Below, one piece after another: positions 11,048 through 24,030 of a stretch of DNA of 64,000 bases; within the stretch, counting starts at the first letter, position 1, and each line of letters begins with the position of its first letter. The stretch lies in assembly GCA_945643635.1 (NCBI GenBank), contig CALZFC010000026.1:1999501-2063500 (forward strand). Reading direction: 5' to 3'. The notes beneath the pieces are model-generated. The model was given only the letters and a program-made list of their open reading frames with translations, was not told the DNA's origin and ran no database searches. The stretch comes from Allodiplogaster sudhausi (taxonomy: Eukaryota > Nematoda > Chromadorea > Rhabditida > Diplogasteridae). The translations under genes were made by a program, and so were the position numbers.

Positions 11048-11531
11048 GTCACGCCGCGCCCATTTCTGCCATTGTTGGTGCACATCACTGTACATACATA
11101 TTGGTATCAGTGCGCAACTAACGCAATATTGGTTTCGGTGTGGGTATGTGAAAACATCATTTCGTTCAAGAGTTTCAGAATTTTCCAAATTAAATATACA
11201 TATATTTCCACAGCGCATGCGAATTTTCAAGATTAAATATATAAACATTTAGATGTTTTATTGAATAAATAGGCAGGTTCTTGTATGAGAGTTCAGTATG
11301 CTAATTGCGATAAAAAAATATATATTGTCCGAATCTCATTTCCTCTTCGCGGAAACAAGTACAAGATGGCATGAAAAAAATATTATTGACATTTTTGTGT
11401 TATTGTTCGAAGCAGTCTTTTTTATTGTTTTACCTATAACAATTCCTTAAAGTAGGACGACGACGTATTAGAGGTTTGCATGTATTTGAATTTACTTATA
11501 AAGATAATTTATTCATGACAATTATAGATTT

Positions 11532-14520
11532 CTAGGCAGCGAAAACGCACGCGGCAATCTCGTGGCAGAACAGGCTCATCTCATCTTCTTCACTCATTCT
11601 CTTCTCTTCCTCAACTTCTGCCGTTGCTGAGATAACCTTGTTCCTCATGTCGATGGCCGTCTTGAAACATTCGGCGAGTTTTCTCTAAACCATATTCATG
11701 TTTAAATAAAAAATATATATATTCGGAAAATTAATCGGTTGTTTGTTCAAAATCTCTTAGATGACACTCCATAAAACAAGCAGCAATAGCAAGAGAACCT
11801 GATTTTCTGGCGGAAGTCTCTCGGTGAACATTACAAGGTCGTAGAAGGCCCCGTTTGCAGCCGTCCAGTCGATGACTTTGAAGAGAAGGTTCGCCAACTT
11901 AGCGCGCAGATCGGCATTCTGCGCGGCCTGTTTTACGATAAAAAGTTTCAACCGTTGAAACAATTATTCCAAACAATAAAATTCGCTGACCAAGTCGCAA
12001 GGAAGCAGCTGGAAAATGATGTCTTTGGCGGGGATGAAGTGGCAAGTGGGTGGAGCATCCGACGACTTCTTCTCATTCGCACCCTGAAACCAGAAAGCCA
12101 AGTGTTACTACAACGCCAAAAAAGGCATTTGACAAAGTTTACAAGGTTAACAACGCCTCTGGAAGTTCTCGTGGATGGGGGAAGAATTAATGCTGCATTA
12201 TTAGTTCCAAATATCGCAGTGGCAACACGCCTGTACGTGGTCTGTGACGCAGAGCTTCTCGTCGATTCCCTTCCCTTTCTTCGTGGACTCTTTATCCTCG
12301 GGTCGTCTGGTCTGCTTGTCTTGCCTATTGCGGTTGGTCCTGGCGGTTGTCGCCGCCATTTTTTCCAGTTTCGCCGTTCTAGTAAGCTGTAACAATACTA
12401 TGTGAATTGCCATAATACCCATATGGTAATATTCAAAAAGTTCAGTTGGCACTTCAAAAGTATTTCCTTTCAGCTATTATTATCATAAATTCATAGATAT
12501 AAAGAATGCAATGTGAGAATAGAACAATAAAATGCTCTAGCCTTTTCGACGCCAACGAAAAGATCCCGATAGCCAACAAATTTAGGCGAGTCGCCGGGCT
12601 CCATATTCTTCGCTTCCTCATTCTGAAAAAAATACATGATCTTGAATCAAAGAATCTTATCCACAAAGTTAGTTTTCAGCAAAATAAAGGAGCTCACAGA
12701 AAGTTGCCTAATATGCACCGCTCGGTTGTCCAGAATCTCGAAACGGTTGAATTCTTTGATGTCATGAGCATCGTAAAATAGTACTTCATAGGCTTCCTGT
12801 ACAACTAATTTTTATTTTATCTTTTCATAAGGAGTAATCAAGAAATCCGACTATCCAATGATGGTTATTTAAATCTGTAATATAAAATTTTCCGATTTTT
12901 ATCTTGTACATGATACAAATTTGGCAGCAAACAATCTGGGATCCTTAAATCGGGCTCTATAGCACATCAGAGACAAAACCTAAGCTACAGTGCAACTGCA
13001 ATACTCTTCTACAGTACACCGAATACGGTAACCATGACAGCGGGCAGCCTTCTTTTCGCTCGGCTCTTGGGCAGCGCGTTGTCGGCAGCGTCGAGTGCTT
13101 CCTTCATCTCTGCCAGAAGGCTGGTCAACGCCAAGCCAGTCGTCACAAAATAGTCCTAAATAATTGTATTATTATTATATTTTAAGAGAACTTATGCAGT
13201 TAACAAAGTTACACATCTAGATTTCGAAAAGTAAAATTGTCTATTACTCTTAATTGATAAAAGAAATTTTTTAATCTCTAGATTTTAAGACAAATTAAGT
13301 GGGTAAAATCATTTATAGGCTTTAGCTGATCTATGCAAATTGTTTACCTTGCACACATCTCATAATTTATATTGTTATAAAAAAGGATTGACCTTCCCGT
13401 CGGAGGCATCCTTGCTGATCTTTTCAAACTGACTGTCGTCTGCTTTCATTTCGCAAAGAGAAGCGGAATCGGGAGAGGAGTGAGGCGGCTGACAATAAAA
13501 TGCTTGATAAATCAAGAAGCAATTTATTCTACCTTTGCTTTCTGACTTTTTTCTCTTTTACAACTCATTTTTTCATAACTGATCATTGCTCAAACACTGT
13601 TCAGGCCCCCTTTTAAAAAAAGTGGGCGTGTCCTGAGCAATTAAAACAGATGGGCGTGGCCTAGTTATTTAATACATTGTTCCCAAGCAGTCCTATGAGT
13701 ATCTCGGCCCGCTTCGCGATCGCCCAGAAGAGACGATTTCCTTTGCCATCGCGCTCTCCGAACAGTATGGCCACCTTCTCCGCGCACTCCTAAATGTAAG
13801 AAATTTTGACAGCTAGACAAAGGAAGCACACGAAATGCTCGCAATTGCTACAATCTTTTTTCTTCAATAAATCGTTTTCAAGACATGAAGAGAGGCTGCG
13901 TCAAATATATTTTAATAACAATGAACATTGAATATTATTTTCTGTTTTATTTATATGTAATGCCACCTTGGCAGTCGTCAAATTCGCCTTGGCGCGACCC
14001 TTTGGTCGCTGCTTGAAGACGTCTCCGAGGGCCTGATCGAACACCGTCAGATTCGCTTTGTGTAAGTTATGTAACTCGCGCATCATCTCCTGAGATTGGA
14101 AATGAAATTATCTGGCTACTTTAAAGTATTATTAAGCTCCATAACGATTTTCAGATGAGAAATTTCTTAAATAACAGCTTTGTGATCTGCTTCTGTAATA
14201 CCCATTTGTATTTCACTCGTAATAATTAGTGGGAAGAAAAACCAACGATTCCATCGGAAGCTTCCTTCTTAAGCTCCTTTAGCAGACGAAGCGCCATGCG
14301 AGGAGAATGGAGTTGGGAAGAAGGAGAAAGGAAAGGAGGAGAATGAAGGCAAAGACAACCGAATGCGGCCAAGGCTTGAAGGGAAAGTGAGAAGATTTCT
14401 TTCATGGGTTTAAGTGCACTTAGAAACTCCTCCAGATAAAATTTGCAAACCTTTGAATATGGTCCGCAATCTCCCTCGACCATTCATTAAAGCCTTGAAT
14501 GAATCTGATAAAATCCTTTA
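11532..14520 (-). CDS. Unrecognised multi-exon gene, 3' part well defined, 5' end open
   Basis: Exons on the minus strand, all starting and ending in phase 0: 14089-13967, 13789-13676, 13488-13393, 13155-13033, 12796-12698, 12622-12551, 12386-12237, 12083-11991, 11927-11799, 11684-11532 (TAG). Upstream pieces at about 14278-14249 (ELKKEASDGI) and 14515-14455 (DFIRFIQGFNEWSREIADHI) probably also belong, but no start codon was fixed. The product, at least 380 residues, is soluble-looking and helical: MMRELHNLHKANLTVFDQAL, VAILFGERDGKGNRLFWAIA, TTGLALTSLLAEMKEALDAA, FNRFEILDNRAVHIRQLS, a very basic linker (RTNRNRQDKQTRRPEDKE) and a C-terminus ANGAFYDLVMFTERLPPEN then LAECFKTAIDMRNKV. No family recognised. 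The introns are 55-250 bp AT-rich stretches without further features. Confidence 0.6.
13615..13670. other. Pair of GGGCGTG(T/G)CC boxes in an intron
   Basis: Within the intron between exons 13789-13676 and 13488-13393, agtgggcgtgtcctgagca and agatgggcgtggcctag stand about 30 bp apart. They resemble GC-box/KLF-type sites or a short tandem repeat unit. Function not inferable. Confidence 0.3.
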
Positions 14521-15912
14521 AAAAACAAGGGTTGTAATTAAGACGATGAAGATGCTGAATATTCTAATCTTCAAATTCAGCGTACATAAGAGGCAGACAT
14601 CAGCTGGACGTAGAACTCAAGACCAAAAAATATATTAAGAATAATATTGACCTTTCATTAGTCCTTTTGCTCATCGACAAAATGTCAACTCTTACATGCA
14701 AAAGGAATAAGTAAATATCATTAGACGCCAAATGATCTTGTGCTTGTTTGGTCACATGGCTCCACCCCTTTCCGTCTACACATTCTTCACGCCCCTTTGG
14801 CTGGCACTCTTCCTGATCAATGTGAATCTGTTCGGTTGTGTGTCTCTATCTTCTACCACTGTGTCATGTATCCGATGGCTCATAAATACTCTTGTTGAAC
14901 TGCTCCTGTGTTCACTGCTTTTTAACAGACAGAGAGAAAGAGGCGGACCATAAGAAGGGCCAAGTGGAACAGATCTTGCGATCCCTGATACTTGTGAATG
15001 TTCTAGTCATCAACGAAAACATCTTTCATATACATATCGTTTGAGAATCCTAGAAAAACAAAATTATCAAATATTATCAATTTTACTGAAATTGTAATTT
15101 TAATGTACTTTTACTGCAGTAATTCAAATAAATTTGATGTTTCCTTGTAGACACATTTGTAATCAGTGAAAGTATTTACTGTCAATCTTTTCTCCTAATG
15201 AAAAAAAACAAACTAAGAAATCGTTGACATAATCTTTGAAGCATATGCCGATGTATTTCATGGAAGAGTGATATCGGATTAGAGGTGTACTTGTGATTAA
15301 TTACAACAACAAAATGCAAAAAATTAAGAAGAAAAAAACCAAAGTGAGTGAAACTGAGAAAGAAATATTAACAATATCGCAGCAGCGATCCTTTTGATTG
15401 CTTTTTCTCTACTAAATATATGTAATAAAACTATTAGCCGGTTCACATAAATAATGTACTAATAATAGCAAGACCATCAATAGATGCGCACTCTTATGTA
15501 GCATGTGGAGAAGTGAGATATGCGAGAGATGAGATAAGATTTGATTGAGTGCAACAAAGAGAAGAAGAAGACAATCTCTTCCAGAAATGAAGTTGCGAAA
15601 GAAAAGAAAACAACATAATAGTTCAAATTCAAAGTATTGTAACACACAGACAAAACACTGAACTTTTCGCCATGGAATACTGTAGACTCCTCTATTCTTA
15701 GGCGATGTGAGGAGAGAAGCTAGAAAGGCATGCCGGGAGAGCGGAGATAACACACGGAACAATCAAGAGGATGTTGGCTAATGGAGATAACAAGAAGAAG
15801 ATAAGAATCATCATGACACAATTGATTGGAGGACGTTCACACGGGCTGTTTGATAGCAAATATTCATGATGCATCCGAGATGCTAGGCAACACAGTCAAC
15901 ATTAGTCAATTA
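14521..15912. other. Intergenic stretch without supported gene
   Basis: I see no exon chain here. Short open frames (for example 14732-14953 and 15412-15762) are hydrophobic or low-complexity and lack splice or codon support. The stretch separates the unknown gene at 11.5-14.5 kb from the 3' end of the next gene; both are on the minus strand. Confidence 0.5.
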
Positions 15913-18900
15913 TTACTGGGCATTTTGGTTAGGCTGAGGAGGAGGAGGAGGAGGAGGTTGGGGCTGAAACATGGCTTGAGGATATGGGTATGGCATAGAG
16001 TACATATGTGGAGGGCCGGGTGGAAAGTAGTCAGGGAAGGGTGGCTGGTGAGGGTGAGGACGGAAGTAGGGGTTGTAGCTGCCAGGATGTTGGTGGGGAG
16101 ACATGGGATTGGGAGGCGGGCCGACGACTTGGTGGGTTGAATAGACTGGTGCGGCCATCGACTGGTAGGTTGGAGAAGCGGCGGCAAAGGAGGCAGCAGA
16201 AGGAGGAGGAGCCGAGGAGCCGAGGGGGGAGGGCGCGTTGAGCGGAGGCAACATCCTCTCACCGGGCATGCCCGTTCCCGCCGGTGTCGGCGGAGCGGGT
16301 CTTCTGGCTGGCGACAACATCGCCGACATCTCCATGGCATCCTCCGGTCCGTCTTCCTCTTTGAGTTGACCAGCTGCATTGACTGTTCCTCCATTCCTTT
16401 CTCCTCGCTCGCAACGCTGGCACATCCATCCTGCCGTCGGAGCACTGTTTAGAAGTTTGGCGAAAGCACCTGGAGACAGACCCGAACATACCTGCAAATG
16501 ATTTTTCTCACTTAAAAATACGCATAGATAAAATATTACTCATTATATTCTTACTCGTAATAGCTTTATCAGTAAGGAATGGCTAACTTGATGATAAAAT
16601 TGCCGACACGATTGGCTAGTTCCAATACATTGAATGAAGATCAGCTGGCTGTTGCGCTCCGCCACTTGATTGTTCGGCTAAAGAGATTTCTATATGAACT
16701 TGACCATTCCGTTTGTTAGAACATCCACACCAAGAGCGTCTACTCCGCACTGTATACATACATCAATTTCTCTCGAAAATGTTGCCGTCTTTCTTTTCTT
16801 AAGTCATAGGGGAAATTTTTTTCGATTTCGCCTAAAAATATCATGTTGCACAGAAAACTCTACGAGCTCTTTCCAATAAGCCTTATATTAGAGTCGTATG
16901 CTGTTTTCCCTCGAGATACCATACCGAAACTCCAAAAATTCACCCACGGTAACAGCTTTCAAGTTTTTTTTATTATGACAAAACAATATACCGTTCTTAG
17001 GAGGGAATATACTTAAATTCACCACAAAATAAGTATATTTAAAAAAAAAAAACATTTAGGTGATTATTTTGAAAGAAACATCCGATATCCTCTCCCAAAC
17101 TTATGGTTAGTATTCGTTTTCTCGATGGTCGTTATCTAGATGTTTCGTTTTCAAGATGTTCGTTTTGCACAAAATTGCTTTTGATCGGGAATCAGCAGAG
17201 CAAATATTTTGGCGACTCAAATTACCACTCTATTACAAAACGATGAAATTTTTATGATTACGGTAGTATATCTCAAAGGGAAAACAACATACGGGCCTAA
17301 TAATTGTTCATTGGAAAGTGCTCGTCGAATAGTATATGTGAACTGATTTTGTTTGTTTGGCGAAATCGAAAAAAAAATGTTCCCGGAGCAGGCCGCTTTT
17401 ACTTCATGCTCGAGAGTTACTGAGAGGCTGTCTTAGAAATAAAAAAAAAGTATACAGTGCGCAGTCGTGACTCGAAGCGTAAGAGTTGCCTCCCGATTCG
17501 GTGAGAATGGGGATAAATGGAATATAGGTCTGATGTGAGATATGAGACAGGCCAGCTGTATGAGAGATACCACCACCAACCGGAGAGAGGCCGATTTAAA
17601 ATGACTTCTTGCTAAGAGATGGAGGAGCATGGGAGTGGTGAAAAGGAAGAGTTAGCTGTGAAGAGAGTGCATGTGATTCGGTGAGGGTGAGGCGGAAAAC
17701 GAGAGAGAAATAGAGAAAGAGAGGTGGAGAGAGAGCGAGAGAGAGCAGGCAAGAAGTCGAGAGCAGAGTAAGGATGAACCGTCCTTACTTGCCATGACTT
17801 CTGCGCAAGAGAGCTGCGTACCACAACGGTCGTCCGATTCTTTGGTGCTAATGGGGGCAAAGCATTTGCTCGTGCTTTGCTTTTATAAAAAAAAGTAACA
17901 CAAATAATTTATTTGCTTATTTATTTTACTTTGTCAAACTACATGTATATTCTCCATTGCTTTTTTTTACTTAATTGAAACTGGCGGATAAATATGAATG
18001 AAAAGTGTGGTAATTTGATATATGTTTCTTCTAAGCTTCCCCGGCTGATGGCTGCTTCTCGGAATCCATTTTTAACTGGCCTGGCTCATATTTGGCTATG
18101 CAAAGGGATGAGTGAGTCCCTCCCTTTCCTGCACAATCCCCGGCCCAGTACACGAGAGAGAGAGAGATAGCTATGAATCATCGGACCGTCGTGGCTGCGT
18201 GCTCCGTGCTGGCGGAAGGAGGAGGTGGCTGCTCACGCTGACAACCTGCACAGAAGGGCTGTTGGCCGCTGGCGCCAGCGCCTCCAGGCGCCTGCTGCAT
18301 CTGAGGAGGGCCACCGCCGGGTGCTGCGCCACTCGCAGGCACTCCGCCCGGGTAAGCCTGTCGGAACTGGTGGTACATCGGTGGAGTCCCGGCGCCATTC
18401 TAAATCGCCTACTGTACCAAAAATAGTAAGGGGGATCGTAGATTAATTAATCAATTAATTGATTAATTAATTAAATAATTAAGTACAAAGGGAAACCCAC
18501 TAGATCGTGCAGGATGGGTCCGCCGTTCATTCGCATGCCCGGAGGTACTTGCCCGTTCGCCTCGTACATTTGTTGCTGTTGCATGGCGGCCATCGACACT
18601 AAAACATATATGTGAATGAAGCAACAATTTTTCGAACTTTGCTTTTTGAACTTGTACAGTTCAAAAAGCGAACTTTGTTGTTGTTGCCGCATGTGCTGCT
18701 GCTGCTGCTGCTGCATCTGCTGGAAGTTCGGCGGCGCGTGCGACGTGCTCGGCATCATGGCAAGCATCGGGCCACCCTGGAAGGCTGCGGGCGCTGACTG
18801 CAATCAGATAACAAGTCTTTTCTATGAAGACAACAAATAGTGACTGGAAAAAGAGAGATTTAAAAAAGCACAACGAGTCTTACTTCTCTAATTGTATGGG

Positions 18901-19890
18901 ACAATAAATATGGTTTAGGTGATGAGATAAAAATAGGTACCATCTGCCTCTGCATGAGATGCGCATGCTGTGGATGCATCATCCCTGGCATCTGCCCTCC
19001 AGGAAAGGCGCCGTTGCCTTGGCCGTCGAAGACGGGCGACATTCCAAAGGCTGGCGAGTTGGTCATCTGAGAAAAAATTATGGGAGTTCAATTTGTAAGA
19101 TTAAAATTTCTTTAAAACAATTTCAATAAAAAATTAACACTTTCGGTTACTTTATTTAAGCCGTACCATTTTCACTTAGAAAGAAAAATTTAATTTAAAT
19201 TACACTTTTTTTTCGCATGTGCATACATTATTATACCATATTCTTATGATTAGAAGTGAGAGCTAAAGATGAACGAAAGGGGTGTTGAAATTTGTCACCT
19301 TCCATTGTTTGATCATTCTTGGTCCCTCTCTGCAAATGGCTCACTATGTCACTTCTTTTTTTCCTTCTGTGTCCCTTTCCACTACACATAAAGTGCCGCA
19401 ATGTCTCTCGCCCAATCTAGTTCAGTTTTCTCGTTTGCGCCCGTGACGTCAAAGAATAGAAGAAGAAGGCAGGTCAGGAGGGGGATTTGGATGTGTGGCT
19501 GAATGGATTGAGACCTGTTGTGGCTGCGGAGGCATGCTACCGTATCCGGCGGGAAGTGGTCCCGCAGCGCCCGGATGGGCGAAGCGGCTAGCGTCCTCTT
19601 CCGCGCTCGTCCGCCGCGACTGCAAGCATCTCCATTGAATCCCCCATCTCCCTTCATCTACATCATATATTCATATCTGGTGCACGAAAGTTCAAAGGCA
19701 TCCAAGTGTGAAGGCCTCCTCTTTTCTAGTGACCGTGAGAAACCGGTTCGATCTCTGCTGCCCCCGTTGCTGCTGCTGCAGCTGCTGGATTGCCAATCCA
19801 TTTCTACTACCACTGACACCTCTCCGAGTGAATGAGACTGAGGAAGGAGTGAGTGGGCTCAGGTCTCTCTTTTCTCTCCCTCTCTCTCTA

Positions 19891-19922
<32 letters not shown>

Positions 19923-22900
19923 GCTTTCTCGTTCTCTATACCCGCATTCCTCGAACCTTTTTTGCTTGTGATCCTCCACCGGCTGCCCTCGACTTCTTCG
20001 CTGGTGTCTTCGTCGACGTGCCGGCAGCAGTTGAACAAGCGACCATCATGCCAATCTTAAAAGAATTATATAAACTATGACAGGCTATCAGCAATGAACA
20101 ACTAATGTATCTACATATTAATGTCAATGTCGTTATTTGAAGACAATAATTAAACTTTTTTTTTCTAAATCCAAACATCATATGTATGTCCATACTAAAT
20201 GATAAGAATTGATATGTTAATTGATTTGTCGTTTGACGGAAGACAACTGACATCTTCCATCCTCTGAGCTAATCGGCGGTCAAACTCGGGCTTGTACAAC
20301 GGATTGTGCGGATAGAAGCCAAAGGTTGCGGGTTCGATCGGCTGCGGAGGCGGGTCGACCTGGATCAAAAATTGGGAAAAAAATTCACTTTACATTTCTT
20401 TTCCATTCATTACAACAAAAAAGGGGATAATAATGGGGGTTATTTCTTACCTTTGTGCCTGCCGGGTAGGCCACCTTGAGCGCTTTTCTCTCCTGCTCGT
20501 AGTAGGGATGCTTTGCGAGAGGGATGTTGATGGGCAGAGCCGCGGGCGGCATCTCGGTGGTGAGTGCTTGCGTGAAGTTTTGTGGGACGGGAATGCCGGC
20601 GGCGGTGAAGCGTTGTTGAGCGAGGTGAGCTTGTTGTTGTTGTTGCTGTTGTTGTTGTTGCTGCTGTTGATGAAGCTGCATCATCTGAGCCTGCTGCTGG
20701 AGCGAAAGCATCATTCCTTGTCCTCCGCGGCCGCCGGCCCCTGCCATTCCCATGCCGGTCCCCATCGACACGGACCGCATGGGCGCCGGTGGCCGACCTC
20801 CACTCATCATCTGCTGCATCTGAGCCATCTGCGCCATCTGCATGGCCGACGGCGGCTGCTGCTGCTGCTGGGGTGGCTGCGGCGTGCCCGAGCCGGCCGA
20901 GCCACCGGGCGTCACCGATGCGGGCGGGTGGTGAGGCGAGTGGTGATGAGAGGCGTACGGGGAGTGCATGACGTGTTGAAGGTGCGGCGGCTGCGGAGTC
21001 GACGTGGGCACAGGCACTTGCATCTGCTGCTGCTGCGACGGCTGGCCACCGAGGCCTGGCGACTGGAGATGAGGCGGCTGTCCATATGGCGACATGGCAT
21101 GCATCTGCTGCTGCTGCATCAGCGGACTCGGTCCCGAGCCGTTCATCATCCCACCGCCGTTTCCAGCGTATGAAGGGGACATGAAGCCGGTCTGCTGCTG
21201 CTGCTGTTCTTGCTGCTGCAACGGCAAACATCATACAATATTTAATTTAAAAAAAAACATCAATTAAATACATGATTTTACAAAGACAACCTTAATAAGA
21301 AAAAAAAATAAAGGAAATTAGAACCTGTCGTTGCTGTTGTAATTGTTGTTGTTGCTGCTGTTGCTGCAATTGTTGTTGCTGGAGCTGCTTCTGGTCCTTT
21401 TGCGATGCGGCCATGAGATTCTGCGATGACTTGGACCGGCCACCCGGGCCTCCTCCAGGCGGCTCTGCGCCGTTCGCCGGAGTCCTAGCGCCGTCGGTGC
21501 CAATGTTCGGCGTTGAAAATTGTCGTTGCATCATTCCTGAGGCGCCACTTCCGCCTCTTTGCGCATTGTTGCCGTCCATTTGCATGGCTAATCAACAACA
21601 ACTAATTACTTTCAATCATTAGCAATTTTTCCTCTCGTCAGACATACATATCAGTAATCAAATCAATACTTAAAAAGATAATCTTATTAATAACTCTGAC
21701 CTTGCATATTGCCATGTGGTGACTGCTGCATTGATTGCGGGGGATAAGATGGCATCCTCTGGTAGTCCATTGGTGTCGCGACCCGGAACTGAGTGGAGCC
21801 ACCGGGAGGCTGTTGTTGTTGTTGTTGCTTCTTCGAGGGCGACGACGAGGTCGGTGGCACAGAAGAGGGGCCGGGCTGTGGCTGCTGCCCTCCTTGCTGC
21901 TGCGAGTCGAAGGAGATGCCCCCGGCGTTGTCACTCGAGTAGTTTGGAGAAAAGGCGTTGCCTGAGAGATCCTGCAAGGCATCCACCACTCACGATCGGA
22001 AGTTGGTGGGCAGAGTGACGACGAATCGAGCGCAGTGTGCACAAGATAGCCAGTGAGTGCCATTGGGTCATGCTGGGAAGTGTGAACGAGAGATAGAGGA
22101 AAGAGAAAGGCTGAAGGGGAAGCAAGAAAGCTATGAAAGAAGAAGAAGAAGAAGAAGATTGAGGCAGAGTTGAATTGCAATATGAGGTAGACGCGAGCAA
22201 GGAGACACTCTTTCTCTCCACTTCTCCACTCTTCACGCAACAATGAACATGTTACGAAAATGAATAGGTTGTGTTGTATTCTGCGGCGAGGGAGCCAATG
22301 GTTTCCTCCTCTCGGCAGCACGCTCATATCTCCTCACTCTTACCTCTCTTTAATCTTCTCATATCAAAATATTCGCCCCTTTAGAGAAGAAGTCAACTCT
22401 CGCTCTCGTTTCCCATGCACTCGCACGCGCTATTCCTCGCGAAGAAAATGATTGTGAAGTGAAGAAAACGAAATCATGGAGAAAGGCTCTTTCTCGAGAG
22501 GAAAAGACCGGGAAGAAGAAGAAGAAGAGGAAGAAGACATTGGTATAGTGGAGGCAGACATAGATATACTATGGCCAGCTAATAGAGTAAGAAGCTTTGG
22601 CCTATCGAGAGCAGTGGCCCTCACAAGAAAGAGCAGGAGATTGAGAGCGACGATGAAGTAGAGGAGAGAATTGGGGAGAGTAGAGAAGAAAGTAGATGGA
22701 GAGAGTACCGGAGAGAGAGAGATAGACAGATATGGTTATAGATTAGGTGAGTAGGAGGCCATGGGTAGGAGGATTAGGAAGCTAGAGAAGGAGAGAGAGC
22801 AGAGCAGAGAGAGCAGAGAGAGAGAGAAGGGCGACCTGAAAAAGTGGAATGTCGCCGCCAGCGAAAGCGCCCGAAGTGGCGGGATAGCCGAAGATGGGCT

Positions 22901-23520
22901 GGCCGCTGTTGGCCTGAGGGAAGCCGCCACTGGAAGACATCTGCAAGAGCAGCCACATCGCCACTCTTATTTGTTTATCTTTCTCTCTCTGCCACTCTCC
23001 CTCTCTATGTCTCTCTCTGTCTCTCTCTCTCTCTCTCTGTCAAGTCCCTGTCACTCTCAAACGTCTCCAAAACATCGTGAATAACATTCCCTTCTACATC
23101 CGCTTTGCTTCCATGAGAAAGGCACGGATTTTATATCTACCCACTAAATTGACAAGTCTTGTGATGGGAGAAGAGAGGCAGAAGATTGAAGATGGATAGA
23201 GGAACGGATAGAGAGAAAGGGAGAGAAAGAGTGAGGAAAATGAAAGTACAATACATGTGGAGGAGGCGGCAGGCAGCAATCGCAGAGAAGAAAGCCGGAG
23301 GATATGAATGCATTCCAGTGGGAATGTGCAGTATGCAAGAGAGCAGAGCAATACGAAGAAGAAGAAGAAAGAGCACAAGCGCTTTTGCTTGCTCTCTGCG
23401 AGTTCTTACATTTTGTTCCCGATTACTGGAGATGAAATAATGGAAATAGAAATAGAAATAAAGCCTAAAGATGGCCAGGAAGGAGGTGGAAAAGGGATAA
23501 AATGAAGAAGGTAGTTGAAA

Positions 23521-23557
<37 letters not shown>

Positions 23558-23658
23558 TAGTTGGAGGAAAAGGGAGAATAGTTGGATAAAAAGAAAGAGA
23601 AGAATAAGGAATAGTGAGTGCTTACTTGCTCAGTCGGGATGCTGTCTGATATATGTTG
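15913..23658 (-). CDS. Gln/Pro/Met-rich nuclear protein with degenerate Pygopus-like PHD finger, 5' partial
   Basis: Fifteen phase-consistent exons (minus): 23658-23626, 22940-22836, 21971-21701, 21587-21325, 21215-20451, 20359-20252, 20055-19957, 19784-19734, 19619-19515, 19066-18941, 18797-18674, 18598-18501, 18399-18237, 17847-17789, 16491-15913 (TAA), about 980 codons. The bulk is low-complexity: polyQ of 13 (about 20632-20675), Gln/Met blocks, Pro/Gly/His runs. A less simple core reads ALTTEMPPAALPINIPLAKH, then PIEPATFGFYPHNPLYKPEF. A Lys/Ala segment (TKTPAKKSRAAGGGSQAKK) is a likely nuclear signal. The C-terminal finger has QQPFCAGCQ at the end of exon 13 and VCSGLSPGAFAKLLNSAPTA plus GWMCQRC at the start of the last exon, as in Pygopus-type PHD fingers that read histone tails in Wnt transcription complexes. 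The joining exon (RTTVVVRSSLAQKSWQ) lacks the middle Cys/Cys/His ligands. A Pro-rich tail follows. Function as a chromatin co-regulator is inferred; the 5' end may reach 24.66 kb. Confidence 0.6.
17115..17166. repeat. Short tandem repeat, about 16 bp x 3
   Basis: Three imperfect units of a CGTT(T/A)TC...GATGKT pattern (cgttttctcgatggt, cgttatctagatgttt, cgttttcaagatgtt) lie in the last intron of the Gln-rich gene. Confidence 0.6.
18031..18095 (-). other. Alternative last exon candidate of the Gln-rich gene
   Basis: After gcatag this 65-base block is phase-1 compatible with exon 18399-18237. It adds PKYEPGQLKMDSEKQPSAGE and a TAG stop. Used instead of exons 17847-17789 and 16491-15913, it would give an isoform ending just after FCAGCQ, without the rest of the PHD finger and the Pro-rich tail. 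Confidence 0.35.
19865..19930. repeat. (CT)n tract in an intron of the Gln-rich gene
   Basis: Pure CT/CTTT run between exons 20055-19957 and 19784-19734. On the transcribed strand it is polypurine and lies directly downstream of the splice donor of exon 20055-19957. Confidence 0.9.
22000..22830. repeat. GA-rich intron of the Gln-rich gene
   Basis: The intron between exons 22940-22836 and 21971-21701 is largely GA, GAA and GAGA units on the plus strand (for example 22140-22160, 22500-22535, 22780-22830). I saw no exon in it. Confidence 0.7.
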
Positions 23659-23965
23659 CTGATTAGGAAGGAAAAAGCAATGAAGGAAGGCAAGGGAGAG
23701 AGAGAGAGAGCTGAGAGAAAGAGAGAGAGATAGTATGAGAGAGAGTATGAGAGAGAGGGTAGAAAAAAAGAGAGAGGGAAAAATAGAGATAGAGACAGAG
23801 AGAAAGATGTAGACAGAGAGAAAGACAGAGACAGATAGAAAGAAAGAGAGAGAGTAAGAGAGAGAAAGTAAGAGAGTAAGAGAGAGAGAGTAAGAGAGAG
23901 AGAGATAGAGAGAGGGGAAAAGAGAGAGAGAAAGAGACAGAGCGAAAGAGAGAGAGAAAGAGATA

Positions 23966-24022
<57 letters not shown>

Positions 24023-24030
24023 TGCTGAGA
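22978..24030. repeat. Dense CT and GA tracts
   Basis: CT tract at 22980-23040, GA tracts at 23523-23552 and, almost continuous, 23690-24030. They surround the 33-base exon 23658-23626. All long frames here are repeat artefacts. Confidence 0.9.
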
